A stretch of DNA of 64,000 nt, taken from assembly GCA_029961685.1 (NCBI GenBank), contig JARWKL010000008.1, positions 33,233,619 through 33,297,618 of the forward strand. Reading direction: 5' to 3'. Shown in pieces: positions 36,710-50,659 of the stretch. Within the stretch, counting starts at the first letter, position 1; each line of letters starts with the position of its first letter. The notes beneath the pieces were generated by a model. That model ran no database searches. It had not been told where the DNA came from and was given only the letters and a program-made list of their open reading frames with translations. The stretch is from Aristolochia californica. Taxonomy: Eukaryota; Streptophyta; Magnoliopsida; Piperales; Aristolochiaceae. A program made the position numbers and the translations under genes.

Positions 36710-39010
36710 AGCGGTTGTACTAGTGGAATTTCCCAAAAATGGATAACAAAAACTTGGAGTTCATTTTTAGTGCATGAACTTACATTTATTATAGTTTTCT
36801 AATTTTTTAGCGTAGATGAACTTTAAAATTTTCATTTTGTTATGCCTCATATCTTTTTTGTTTATGACAACAATGGGAGTGAGTTTAGGATCTGAAAAAC
36901 AATTTGAACATCCAAAATGGAAATGCACAAATGCTGACAGAGATAATTCCAAAAAGTATCAGTGATTTTTAAAGATAGGCAAAAAGTGGGTTGTTTGGCT
37001 CTAGTAAATATCCAACCACTTGAGAATTTGATTTTTTCTACTCCTCGAAATTTTTGGATCATTATGTCTTTTACATCCGCAACATGTTTTAGGCATGCAT
37101 ATCCACCACTTTGAAAGCATGTTTGGATCAGTTAGAAGTCCTTTTCGATAAAATTCCACCACGCTTTTTATTAGGGGTTGCACCAGTCGAATTTCCCAAA
37201 CGAGGATAACAAAACCTTGGAGTTCTATTTTAGTGCGTTCTCTTACTTTTATTATAATTTTCAAATTTTTTTGCATAAAATTTTCATTTTGTTATGCCTC
37301 ATATCTTTTTTGTTGACGATAAAAATGGGAGAGTGAGTTTTGGATCTGAAAAAAAATTTGAACATCCAAAATGGAAATGCACAAATGCTGAGAGAGATAA
37401 TTCCAAAAAGTATCTGTGATTTTTAAGGATAGGCAAAAAGTGGGTTGTTTAGCTTTGGTAAATATCCAACCACTTGAGAATTTGATTTTTTCTACTCCTT
37501 TAAATTTTTGGATCATTAGGTCAATTGCATCCGCAACATGTTTCTGGCATGCATGTCCACCACATTTAAATCATGTTTGGATCAGTTAGAAGTCCTTTCC
37601 TAAAAAATTCCACCGAGCTTTTTACTAGGGGTTGAACCAGTCTAATTTCCCAAACATGGATAACAAAACCTTGGAGTTCATTTTTGTGCCTTCTCTTACA
37701 TTTATTATATTTTTCAAATTTTTTTGCATAAAATTTTCATTTGGTTATGCCTCATATCTTTTTTGTTTACGAGAAAAATGGGAGACTGAGTTTTGGATCT
37801 GAAAAAAAATTTGAACATCCAAAATGGAAATGCACAAATGCTGAGAGAGATAATTCCAAAAAGTATCTGTGATTTTTAAGGATAGTCAAAAAGTGGGTTC
37901 TTTGGCTCTGGTAAATATCCAACCACTTTAGAATTTGATTTTTTCTATTCCTTGAAATTTTTGGATCATTAGGTCACTTGCATCCTCAACATGTTTCTGG
38001 CATGCATGTCCACCACATTTACAGCATGTTAGGATCAGTTAGAAGTCCCTTTCCTAAAAAATTCCACCAAACTTATAATTAGGGGTTGTACTAATGGAAT
38101 TTTGTAAACATGGATAACAAAACCTTTGAGTTCATTTTTAGTGCCTTCGCTTACATTTATTAAACTTTTCAAATTTTTTTGCATACAAGAATTCTAAAAT
38201 TTTAATTTTGTTATGCCTCATATCTTTTTTGTTGACGATAAAAATGGGAGAGTGAGTTTTGGATCTGAAAAAAAATTTGAACATCCAAAATGGAAATGCA
38301 CAAATGCTGAGAGAGATAATTCAGAAAAGTATATGTGATTTTCAAGGATAGGCAAAAAGTGGTTTGTTTTGCTCTCGTAAATATCCAACCACGTGAAAAT
38401 TTTATTTTTTCTACTCAAAATTTTTGGATCATTAGGTGCCTTGCATCCTCAACATGTATCTGGCATGCATCTCCACCACATTTAAAGCATGTTAGGATCA
38501 GTTAGAAGTCCCTTTCCTATAAAATTCCAACAAGCTTATTATTAGGGGTTATACTAGTGGAATTTCCCAAACATGGATAACAAAACCTTGGAGTTCATTT
38601 TTAGTGTGTTCACTTACATTTATTATATTTTCCAATTTTTTTTGCATACATGAACTCTAAAATTTTAATTTTTTTATGCCTCATATCTTTTTTTGTTTAC
38701 GAGAAAAATGGAAGAGTGACTTTTGGATCTGAAAAAAAATTTGAACATTCAAAATGGAAATGCACAAATGCTGAGAGAGATAATTCCTAAAAGTATCTGT
38801 GATTTTCAAGGATTGGCAAAAAGTGGGTTGTTTTGCTCTAGTAAATATCCAACCACTTGAGAATTTAATTTTTTCTATTCCTTCAAATTTTTGGATCATT
38901 AGGTCCCTTGCATTCTCAACATGTTTCTGGCATGGATGTCCTCCACATTTAAAACATGTTAGGATCAGTTAGAAGTCCCTTTCCTACAAAATTCCACGAA
39001 GCTTATTATT
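36710..39010 (-). repeat. A2 five-monomer higher-order repeat, copy 3 (2301 bp)
   Basis: The order is the same as in copy 1: M1 (36710), M2 (about 37165), M3 with ACTAGGGGTTGAACCAG (about 37620), M4 with ACTTATAATTAGGGG (about 38070), M5 with AACAAGCTTATTATTAGG (about 38535). The next M1 follows at 39011. Copies 1 and 3 are therefore more alike in layout than either is to copy 2. Confidence 0.85.
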
Positions 39011-40390
39011 AGCGGTTGTACTAGTGGAATTTCCCAAAAATGGATAACAAAACCTTGGAGTTCATTTTTCGTGCGTGCACTTACATTTATTATAGTTTTC
39101 AATTTTTTTAGCATAGATCAACTCTAAAATTTTCATTTTGTTATGCCTCATATCTTTTTTGTTTACGAGAAAAATGGAAGTGAGTTTTGGATCTTAAAAA
39201 AAAATTGAACATCCCAAATGTAAATGAACAAATGCTGAGAGAGATAATTCCAAAAAGTATCTGTGATTTTTAAGGATAGGCAAAAAGTGGGTTGTTTGGC
39301 TCTGGTAAATATCCAACCACTTGAGAATTTGATTTTTTCTACTCATCGAAATTTTTGGATCATTAGGTCATTTGCATCCGCAACTTGCTTTAGGCATGCA
39401 TGTCCACCACATTTAATCCAAGTTTGGATCAGTTAGAAGTCCTTTCCTATAAAATTCCACCAAGCTTTTTATTAGGGGTTGCACCAGTCGAATTTCCCAA
39501 ACATGGATAACAAAACCTTGGAGTTCATTTTTAGTGCGTTCTCCTACATTTATTATAATTTTCATTTTTTTTGCATAAAATTTTCATTTTGTTATGCCTC
39601 ATATCTTTTTTGTTTACGAGAAAAATGGGAGAGTGAGTTTTGATATGAGAAAAAATTTGAACATTCAAAATGGAAATGCACAAATGCTGAGAGAGATAAT
39701 TCCAAAAAGTATCTGTGATTTTTAAGCATAGGCAAAAAGTGGGTTGTTTGGCTCTGGTATATATCCAACCACTTGAGAATTTGATTTTTTCTACTCGAAA
39801 TTTTTGGATCATTAGGTCATTTGCATGCGCAACATGTTTCTGGCATTCATGTCCACCACATTTAAAGCATGCTTGGATCAGCTAGAAGTGTTTTCCTATA
39901 AAATTCCACCAAGCTTATTTTTAGGGGTTGTACCAGTCGAATTTCCCAAACATGGATAACAAAACCTCTGAGTTCATTTTTAGTGCGTTCTGTTACATTT
40001 ATTATATTTTACAAATTTTTTGTATAAAATTTTCATTTGGTTATGCCTCATATCTTTTTTGTTTACAAGAAAAATGGGAGAGTGAGTTTTGGATCTGAAA
40101 AAAAATTTGAACATCCAAAATGGAAATGCACAAATGCTGAGAGAGATAATTCCAAAAAGTATCTGTGATTTTTAAGGATAGTCAAAAAGTGGGTTGTTTG
40201 GCTCTGGTAAATATCCAACCACTTTAGAATTTGATTTTTTCTATTCCTTGAAATTTTTGGATCATTAGGTCACTTGCATCCTCAACATGTTTCTGGCATG
40301 CATGTCCACCACATTTACAGCATGTTAGGATCAGTTAGAAGTCCATTTCCTATAAAATTCCACCAAACTTATAATTAGGGGTTGTACTAG
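39011..40390 (-). repeat. A2 partial higher-order repeat (M1, M2, other S, M4)
   Basis: M1 is at 39011 and M2 at about 39470. They are followed by a TATTTTTAGGGG/CTCTGAG monomer (about 39915) and M4 with ACTTATAATTAGGGG (about 40370). After this the order departs from the five-monomer unit, and S-class monomers follow until about 43 kb. Confidence 0.7.
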
Positions 40391-43300
40391 GGGAATTTCC
40401 CAAACATGGATAATAAAACCTTGGAGTTCATTTTTAGTCCGTTCACTTACATTTATTAAACTTTTCAAATTTTTTTGCATATATGAACTCTAAAATTTTA
40501 ATTTTGTTATGCCTCATATCTTTTTTTGTTTACGAGGAAAATGGAAGAGTGAGTTTTGGATCTGAAAAAAAATTTGAACATCCAAAATGGAAATGCACAA
40601 ATGCTGAGAGAGATAATTCCTAAAAGTATCTGTGATTTTCAAGCATATGCAAAAAGTGGGTTGTTTTGCTCCAGTAAATATCCAACCACCTGAGAATTTA
40701 ATTTTTTTCCTTGAAATTTTTGGATCATTAGGTCCCTTGCATCCTCAACATGTTTCTGGCATGCATGTCCACCACGTTTAAAGCATGTTTGGATCACTTA
40801 GAAGTCCATTCCTATAAAATTCCGCCAAGCTTTTTATTAGGGGTTGCACCAGTCGAATTTCCCAAACGTGGATAAAAAAACCTTGGAGTTCATTTTTAAT
40901 GCCTTCTCTTAAATTTATTATATTTTTAAAAAAATTTTGCATGAAAATTTCTTTTTTTCATTCCTCATATCTTTTTTGTTTACGGGAAAAATGTGAGAGT
41001 GAGTATGGATCTGAAAAAAATTTGAACATCCAAATTGGAAATGCACAAATGCTGAGAGAGATAATTCCAAAAAGTATCTGTGATTTTTAAGGATAAGAAA
41101 AAAGTGGGTTGTTTGGCTCTGGTAAATATTCAACCACTTGAGAATTTGATTTTTTCTACTCCTTGAAATTTTTGGATCATTAGGTCATTTGCATCCGCAA
41201 CAAGTTTCTCGCATGCATGTCAACCACATTTAAAGCATGCTTGGATCAGTTAGAAGTCCTTTCCTATAAAATTCCACCAAGCTTATTTTTAGGGGTTGTA
41301 CCCGTCAAATTTCCCAAACATGGATAACAAAACCTCTGAGTTCATTTTTAGTGCGTTCTCTTACATTTATTATAATTTACAAATTTCTTTACTTAAACTT
41401 TTCATTTTGTTATGCCTCATATCTTTTTTGTTTACGAGAAAAATGGGAGAATGAGTTTTGGATCTGAAAAAAAATTTGAACATCCAAAATGGAAATGCAC
41501 AAATGTTGAGAGAGATAATTCCAAAAAGTATCTGTGATTTTAAAGGATAGGCAAAAAGTGGGTTGTTTGGCTCTGGTAAATTTCCAATCACTTGAGAATT
41601 TGATTTTTTCTACTCCATGAAATTTTTGGATCATTAGGTCAATTGCATCCGCAATATGTTTCTGGCATGCATGTCCACCACATTTAAAGCATGTTTGGAT
41701 CAGTTAGAAGTCCTTTCCTATAAAATTCCACCAAGCTTTTTATTAGGGGTTGTACCAGTCGAATTTCCCAAACGTGGATAACAAAACCTTGGAGTTTATT
41801 TGTAGTGCCTACTCTTACATTTATTATAATTTTCAAATTTTTTTGCTTAAAATTTTCTTTTGGTTATGCCTCATGTCTTTTTTGTTTACGAGAAAAATGG
41901 GAGAGTGAGTTTTGGATCTAAAAAAAACTTTGAACATCCAAAATTGAAATGCACAAATCCTGAGAGAGATAATTCCAAAAAGTATCTGTGATTTTTAAGG
42001 ATAGGCAAAAAGTAGGTTGTTTGGCTGTGGTAAATATCCAACCACTTGAGAATTTGATTTTTTCTTCTCGAAAGTTTTGGATCATTCGGTCATTTGCACC
42101 CTCAACATGTTTCTGGCATGCATGTCCACCACATTTGAAGCATGTTTGGATCACTTAGAAGCCCTTTCCTATAAAATTGCTCCAAGCTTTTTATTAGGGG
42201 TTGCACCAGTCGAATTTCCCAAACGTGGATAACAAAACCTTGGAATTCATTTTTAGTGCCTTCTCTTACATTTATTATAATTTTCAAATTTTTTAGCATA
42301 AAATTTTCATTTTGTTATGGCTCATGTCTTTTTTGTTGATGAGAAAAATGGGAGAGTGAGTTTTGGATCTGAAAAAAAATTTGAACATCCAAAATGGAAA
42401 TGCACAAATGCTACGAGAGATAATTCCAAAATGTATCTGTGATTTTTAAGGATAGACAAAAAGTGGGTTGTTTGGCTCTGGTGAATCTCCAACTAGTTGA
42501 GAATTTGATTTTTTCTACTCCTCGAAATTTTTGAATCATTAGGTCATTTGCATCCGCTACAAGTTTATCGCATGCATGTCCACCACATGTAGAGCATGTT
42601 TCGATCAGTTAGAAGTCCTTTCCTATAAAATTCCACCAAGCTTTTTATTAGGGGTTGCACCAGTCGAATTTCCCAAACGTGGATAACAAAACCTTGGAGT
42701 TCATTTTTAGTGCTTTCTCTTACTTTTATTATAATTTTCAAAATTTTTTGCATAAAATTTTCATTTTGTTATGCCTCATGTCTTTTAATTTTATGAGAAA
42801 AATGGGAGTGAGTTTTGGATTTGAAAAAAATTGAACATCCAAATTGGAAATGCACAAATGCTGAGAGAGATAATTCCAAAAAAGTATCTGTGATTTTTAA
42901 GGATAGGCAAAAAGTGGGTGTTTGGATGTGCTAAATATCCAACCACTTGAGAATTTGATTTTTTCTACCACTTGAAATTTTTTGATCATTATGTCATTTG
43001 CATCCTCAACCTGTTTCTGGCATACATGTCCACCACATTTAAACCATGTTCGGATCAGTTAGAAGTCCCTTTCCTAAAAAATTCCACCAAGCTTATTATT
43101 AGAGGTTGTATTAGTGGAATTTCCCAAACATGGATAACAAAACCTCTGAGTTCATTTTTAGTGCATTCACTTACATTTATTATAGTGTTCAAATTTTTTG
43201 GCATACATGAACTCTAAAATTTTAATTTTGTTATGCTTCATATCTTTTTTGTTTACGAGAAAAATGTGAGAGCGGGTTTTGGATCTGAAAAAGAATTTGA

Positions 43301-43520
43301 ACATCCAAAATGGAAATGCACAAATGCTGAGAGAGATAATTCCAAAAAGTATCTGTGATTTTTAAGGATAGGCAAAAAGTGGGTTGTTTGGCTCTGGTGA
43401 ATATCCAACCACTTGAGAATTTGATTTTTTCTACTCGAAATTTTTGGATCATTAGGACATTTGCATCCGCTACATGTTTCTCGCATGCATGTCCACCACA
43501 TTTAGAGTATGTTTGGATCA

Positions 43521-43612
43521 GTTAGAAGTCCTTTCCTATAAACTTCCACCAAGCTTTTTATTAAGGGTTAGAAGTCCTTTCCTATAAACTTCCACCAAGC
43601 TTTTTATTAAGG
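43521..43612 (-). repeat. Local tandem duplication, 46-bp period
   Basis: The 46 bp beginning GTTAGAAGTCCTTTCC at 43521 are repeated immediately at 43567. Both copies share private variants (ATAAACTTCC instead of ATAAAATTCC, and TTAAGGGTT instead of TTAGGGGTT) and appear identical. The event is very young, or could be an assembly slip. Confidence 0.95.
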
Positions 43613-44049
43613 GTTGCACTAGTCGAATTTCCCAAACGGGGATAACAAAACCTTGGAGTTCATTTTTAGTGTTTTCTCTTACATTTATTATAATTTTCAA
43701 ATTTTTTTGCATAAAATTTTCATTTTATTATGCCTCTTATCTTTTTTGTTTACGACAAAAATAGGAGTGAGTTTTGGATTTGAAAAAAAATTTGAACATC
43801 CAAAAATGGAAATGCACAAATGCTGAGAGAGATAATTCCAAAAAGTATCTGTGATTTTAAAGGATAGGCAAAAAGTGGGTGTTTGGCTCTGCTAAATATC
43901 CAACCACTTGAGAATTTGATTTTTTCTACGCCTTGAAATTTTTGGATCATTAGGTCAATTACATCCGCAACATGTTTCTCGCTTGCATGTCCACCACATT
44001 TAAAGCATGTTTGGATCAGTCAGAAGTAATTTCCTATAAAATTCCACCA

Positions 44050-46360
44050 AGCTTTTAATTAGGGGTTGAACCAGTCGAATTTCCCAAACATGGATAACAA
44101 AACCTTGGAGTTCATTTTTAGTGCCTTCTCTTACATTTATTATAATTTTCGAATTTTTTTGCATAAAATTTTCATTTGGTTATGCCTCATTTTTTTTTTT
44201 TTTTACGAGAAAAATCGGAGACTGAGTTTTGGATCTGAAAAAAAATTTGAACATCCAAAATGGAAATGCACAAATGCTGAGAGAGATAATTCCAAAAAGT
44301 ATCTGTGATTTTTAAGGATAGGCAAAAAGTGGGTTGTTTGGCTCTGGTAAAATATCCAACCACTTTAGAATTTGATTTTTTTTTATTCCTTGAAATTTTT
44401 GGATCATTAGGTCACTTGCATCCTCAACATGTTTCTGGCATGCATGTCCACCACATTTAAAGCATGTTAGGATCAGTTAGAAGTCCCTTTCCTATAAAAT
44501 TCCACCAAACTTATAATTAGGGGTTGTACTAGTGGAATTTCCCAAACTTAGATAACAAAACCTTGGAGTTCATTTTTAGTGCGTTCACTTACATTTATTA
44601 TAGTTTTCAAATTTTTTTGCATACAAGAATTCTAAAATTTTAATTTTGTTATGCCTCATATCTTTTTTTGTTTACGAGAAAAATGGGAGACAGAGTTTAG
44701 GATCTGAACAAAAATTTTAACATCCAAAATGGAAATGCACAAATGCTGAAAGAGATAATTCAGAAAAGTATATGTGATTTTCAAGGATAGGCAAAAAGTG
44801 GTTTGTTTTTCTCTGGTAAATATCCAACCACTTGAAAATTTGATTTTTTCTACTCCTTGAAATTTTTGGATCATTAGGTCCCTTGCATCCTCAACATGTA
44901 TCTGACATGCATCTCCACCACATTTAAAGCATGTTAGGATCAGTTAGAAGTCCCTTTCCTATAAAATTCCAACAAGCTTATTATTAGGGTTGTACTAGTG
45001 CAATTTCCCAAACAGGGATAACAAAACCTTGGAGTTCATTTTTAGTGTGTACACTTACATTTATTATATTTTTCAATTTTTTTTGCATACATGAACTCTA
45101 AAATTTTAATTTTGTTATGCCTCATATCTTTTTTTGTTTACGAGAAAAATGGAAGAGTGAGTTTTGGATCTGAAAAAAAATTTGAACATCCAAAATGGAA
45201 ATGCACAAATGTTGAGAGAGATAATTCCTAAAAGTATCTGTGATTTTCAAGGATTGGCAAAAACTGGGTTGTTTTGCTCTAGTAAATATCCAACCACTTG
45301 AGAATTTAATTTTTTCTACTCCTTGAAATTTTTGGATCATTAGGTCCCTTACAACCTCAACATGTTTTTGGCATGCATGTCCACCACATTTAAAGCATGT
45401 TCGGATCAGTTAGAAGTCCCTTTCCTACAAAATTCCACCAAGCTTATTATTAGCGGTTGTACTAGTGGAATTTCCCAAATATGGATAACAAAACCATGGA
45501 GTTCATTTTTAGTGTGTGCACTTACATTTATTATAGTTTTCAAATTTTTTAGCGTAGATCAACTCTAAAATTTTCATTTTGTTATGCCTCATATCTTTTT
45601 TGTTTACGAGAAAAATGGGAGTGAGTTTTGGATCTGAAAAAAAATTTGAACATCCAAAATGATAATGCACAAATGCTGAGAGAGATAATTCCAAAAAGTA
45701 TCTGTGATTTTTAAGGATAAGCAAAAAGTGGGTTGTTTGGCTCTGGTAAATATCCAACCACTTGAGAATTTGATTTTTTCTACACCTCGAAGTTTTTGGA
45801 TCATTAGGTCATTTATATCCGCAACATGTTTTAGGCATGCATGTCCACCACATTTAAAGCATGTTTGGATCAGTTAGAAGTCCTTTCCTATAAAATTCCA
45901 CCTAGCTTTTTATTAGGGGTTGGACCAGTCGAATTTTCCAATGTGGATAACAAAACCTTGGAGTTCATTTTTAGTGCGTTCTTTTACATTTATTATAATT
46001 TTCAAATTTTTTTGCATAAAATTTTCATTATGTTATGCCTCTTATCTTTTTTGTTTACAAGAAAAATGGCAGAGTGAGTTTTGATTTGTGAAAAAATTTG
46101 AACATCCAAAATGGAAATGCACAAATGTTGAGAGAGATAATTCCAAAAAGTATCTGTGATTTTTAAGGATATGCAAAAAGTGGGTTGTTTGGCTCTGGTA
46201 AATATCCAACCACTTGAGAATTTGATTTTTTCTACTCCTTGAAATTTTTGGATCATTAGGTCAATTGCATCCGCAACATGTTTCTGGCATGCATGTCCAC
46301 CACATTTACAACATGTTTGGATCAGTTAGAAGTCCTTTCCTATAAAATTCCACCAAGCTT
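44050..46360 (-). repeat. A2 higher-order repeat, order M3-M4-M5-M1-M2
   Basis: The anchors are M3 with AATTAGGGGTTGAACCAG (about 44050), M4 with ACTTATAATTAGGGG (about 44517), M5 with AACAAGCTTATTATTAGG (about 44980), M1 with AGCGGTTG (45452) and M2 with GGGGTTGGACCAG (about 45912). This is the five-monomer unit in a shifted phase, 6441 bp beyond the last M1 of the 32-39 kb run. Confidence 0.78.
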
Positions 46361-46364
46361 TTTA

Positions 46365-47044
46365 TTAGGGGTTGTACCAGTCGAATTTCCCAAACGTGGA
46401 TAACAAAACCTTATAGTTTATTTTTATTGCCTTCTCTTACATTTATTATAATTTTCAAATTTTTTTGCATAAAATTTTCATTTGGTTATGCCTCATGTCT
46501 TTTATTTTACGAGAAAAATGGTTGTGTGAGTTTTGGATCTGAAAAAAAAATTGAACATCCAAAATGGAAATGCACAAATGCTGAGAGAGATAATTCCAAA
46601 AAGTATCTGTGATTTTTAAGGATAGGCAAAAAGTGGGTTGTTTGGCTCTGTTGAATATCCAACCACTTGAGAATTTGATTTTTTCTACTCCTTGAAATTT
46701 CTAGATAATTAGGTCATTTGCATCCGCTACATGTTTCTCGCATGCATGTCCACCACATTTAGAGCATGTTTGGATCAGTTAGAAGTCCTTTCCTATAAAA
46801 TTCCAGCAAGCTTTTTATTAGGGGTTGCACCAGTCGAATTTCCCAAACGTTGAAAAGTGGGTTGTTTTGCTCCAGTAAATATCCAACCACTTGAGAATTT
46901 AATTTTTTCTACTCCGTGAAATTTTTGAATCATTAGGTCCCTTGCATCCTCAAAATGTTTCTCGCATGCATTTCCACCACATTTAAAGCATGTTTGGATC
47001 AGTTAGAAGTCCCTTTCTTATAAAATTCCACCAAGCTTATTATT
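46365..47044 (-). repeat. A2 monomer pair with half-monomer deletion (near 46852)
   Basis: Near 46852 the text jumps from CCCAAACGTTG to AAAAGTGGGTTGTTTTGCTCC, skipping about 245 bp. The part after the join has M5 features (GTTTTGCTCCAGTAAATATC) and leads into an M1 at 47045. The join thus makes a class-S to M5 hybrid. Confidence 0.88.
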
Positions 47045-48879
47045 AGCGGTTGTACTAGTGGAATTTCCCAAATATGGATAACAAAACCTTGTAGTTCATT
47101 TTTAGTGCGTGCACTTACATTTATTATAGTTTTCAATTTTTTTTGCGTAGATCAACTCTAAAATTTTCTTTTTGTTATGCCTCATATCTTTTTTGTTTAC
47201 GAGAACAATGGGAGAATGAGTTTTGGATCTGAAAAAAAATTGAACAACTATAATGGAGATGCACAAATTCTGAGAGAGATAATTCCAAAAAGTATCTGTG
47301 ATTTTATAGGATAGGAAAAAATTGGGTTGTTTGGCTCTGATAAATATCTCACCACTTGAGAATTTGATTTTTTCTACTCCTTGAAATTTTTGGATCATTA
47401 GGTCACTTGCATCCTCAACATTTTTCTGGCATGCATGTCCACCACATTTAAAGCATGTTTGGATCAGTTAGAAGTCCTTTCCTATAAAATTCCACCAAGC
47501 TTGTTAGTAGGGGTTGTACTATTCGAATTTCCTAAACATGGATAACAAAACCATGGATTTCATTTTTAGTGCGTTCTCTTGCATTTATTATAATTTTCAA
47601 ATTTTTTTTGCATAAAATTTTCATTTTGTTATGCCTCATATCTTTTTTGTTTACGCGAAAAATGGGAGAGTGAGTTTTGGATCAGAAAAAAAAATTGAAC
47701 ATCCAAAATGGAAATGCACAAATGCTGAGAGAGATAATTCCAAAAAATATATGTGATTTTTAAGGATAGACAAAAAGTGAGTTGTTTGGCTCTGGTAAAT
47801 ATCCAACCACTTGTGAATTTGATTTTTCCTACTCCTTGAAATTTTTGGATCATTAGGTCATTTGCATCCTCAACATGTTTTTCGCAGGCATGTCCTCCAC
47901 ATTAAAACATGTTAGGATCAGTTAGAAGTCCCTTTCTTATAAAATTCCATAGAACTTATTTTTAGGGGTTGTACTAGTGGAATTTCCCAAACATGGATAA
48001 CAATACCTTGGAGTTCATTTTTAGCGCATTCACTTACATTTATTGTATTTTTCAAATTTTTTTGCATAAAAGTTTCATATTTTTATGCCTCATTTCTTTT
48101 TTGATTACGAGAAAAATGAGAAAGAGCGTTTTGGATTTGAAAAAAAATTTGAAATTCAAAATGGAAATGCACAAATGCTGAGAGAGATAATTCCAAAAGT
48201 ATCTGTGATTTTTAAGGTTAGGCAAAAAGTGGTTTGTTTGGCTTTGGTAAATATCCAACCACTTGAGAATTTGATTTTTTCTACTCCCTGAAATTTTTGG
48301 ATCATTAGGGCACTTGCATCCTCAACATGTTTCTGGCATACATGTCCATCACATTTAAAGCATGTTAGGATCAGTTAGAAGTCCCTTTCCTATGAAATTC
48401 CACAAAGCTTACTATTAAAGGTTGTACTAGTGGAATTTCCCAAACATTGACAACAAAACCTCAGAGTTCATTTTTAGTGCGTTCACTTACATTTGTCATA
48501 GTTTTCAATTTTTTTTGCATAAAATGTTCAATTTGTTATGCCTCATATCTTTTTTGTTTACGAGAAAAATGCTAGAGTGAGTTTTGGATCTAAAAAAAAA
48601 ATTGAAATCCAAAATGGAAATGCATAAATGCTGAGAGAGATCATTCCAAAAGTATCTATGATTTTTAAGGTTAGGCAAAAAGTGGGTTGTTTGGCTATGG
48701 TAAATATCCAACCACTTGAGAATTTCATTTTTTCTTCTCCCTGAAATTTTTAGATCAATAGGGCACTTGCATCCTCAACATGTTTCTGGCATGCATGCCC
48801 ATCACATTTAAAGCATGTTAGGATCAGTTAGAAGTCCCTTTCCTATAAAATTCCGCCAGGCTTAATTTTAAGGGTTGTA

Positions 48880-49900
48880 CTTGTGGAATTTCCCAAACAT
48901 GTATAACCAAACCTTGGAGTTCATTTTTAGTGCGTTCACTTTCATTTATTATAGTTTTCAAATTTTTTTACATACATGAACTCTAAAATTTTCGTTTTGT
49001 TCTGCCTCATATCTTTTTTGTTTACAAGAAAAATGGGAGAGTGAGTTTTGGATCATAAAAAATATGTGGACATCCAAAATGGAAATGCACAAATGCTGAG
49101 AAAGATAATTCCAAAAAGTATCTGATATTTTTAAGGATCAGCAAAAAGTGGGTTGTTTGGCTCTAGTAAATATCCAACCACTTAAGAATTTAATTTTTTT
49201 TACTCGTTGAATTGTTTGGATCATTAGGTCATTTGCATCCTCAACATGATTTTGGCATGCATGTCCACCACATTTAAAGCATGATTGGATCAGTTAGAAG
49301 TCCTTTACTATAAAATTCCACCAAGGTTATTATTAGCTGTTTTACAAGTCGAATTTCCCAAACATGGATAACAAAACCTTGGAGTTATTTTTTTGTGCGT
49401 TGTCTTACATTTATTATAATTTTCAAATATTTTTGCATAAAATTTTCATTTTTGTTATGACTCATAACTTTTTCGTTTACGAGAAAAATGCGAGAGAGAG
49501 TTTTGGATCTGAAAAAAATTTTGAACGTCCAAAATCGAAATACACAAATGTTGAGAGAGATCATTCCAAAAAGTATGTGTGATTTTTAAGGATAGGCAAA
49601 AAGTGGGTTGTTGGGCACTGGTAAATATCCAACCACCTGAGAATATGATTTTTTCTACTACTAGAAATTTTTGGATCATTAGGACATTTGCATCCGCAAC
49701 ATGTTTCTGGCATGCATGTCCACCACATTTAAAGCATGTTTAGATCAGTTAGAAGTCTTTTCAAATAAAATTCCACCAAACTTATTATTAGGGGTTGTAC
49801 TAGTCGAATTTCCCAAACATGGATAACAAAACCTTGGAGTTCATTTTTAGTGCGTTCTCTTACTTTTATTATAATTTTCAAATTTTTTTGCATAAAATTT
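48880..49900 (-). repeat. A2 block related to 56100-57400
   Basis: Private variants occur in this order: CATGTATAAC, GTTCTGCCTCATATC, GTGGACATCC, GAGAAAGATAATTCC, CGTTGAATTGTTTGG (49204), then GTTTTACAAGTCGAATTT, GGAGTTATTTTTTTGTG and CTACTACTAGAAATT. The same order occurs at 56100-57400, about 7.2 kb further on. Part of it, from the GTTTTACCAG monomer onward, also occurs at 28500-28870. Confidence 0.75.
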
Positions 49901-50659
49901 TCATTTTGTTATCCCTCATATCTTTTTGTTTACGAGAAAAATGGGAGAGTGAGTTTTGGATATGAAAAAAAATTTGAACATCCAAAATGGAAATGCACAA
50001 ATGCTGAGAGAGATAATTCCAAAAAGTATCTGTGATTTTTAAGGATAGGCAAAGAGTGGGTGTTTGGCTCTGATAAATATCCAACCACTTGAGAATTTGA
50101 TTTTTTCTACTCCTCAAAATTTTTGGATCATTAGGTCATTTGCATCCTCTGCATGTTTCCCGCATGCATGTCCACCACTTTTAAAGCATGTTAGGATCAC
50201 TTAGAAGTGCTTTCATATAAAATTCCACCAAGCTTATTATTTGGGTTTGTACTAGTGGAATTTCCCAAACATGGATAAAAAAGCCTTGGAGTTCATTTTT
50301 AGTACGTTCACTTACATTTATTATAATTTTCAAATTTTTTTGCATGAAATTTTCATTTTGTTATGCCTCATATCTTTTTTGTTTACGAGAAAAATGGGAG
50401 AACGAGTTTTGGATTTGAAAAAAAATTTGAACAGCCAAAATGGAAATGCACACATGCTGAGAGAGATAATTCCAAAAAGTGGGTGTTTGGCTCTGCTAAA
50501 TATCCAACCATTTGAGAATTTGATTTTTACTACTCCTTGAAATTTTTTGATCATTAGGTCACTTGCATCCTCAACATGTTTCTGGCATGCATGTCCACCA
50601 CATTTAAAGCATGTTAGGATCAGTTAGAAGTCCCTTTCTTAAAAAATTCCACCAAGCTT

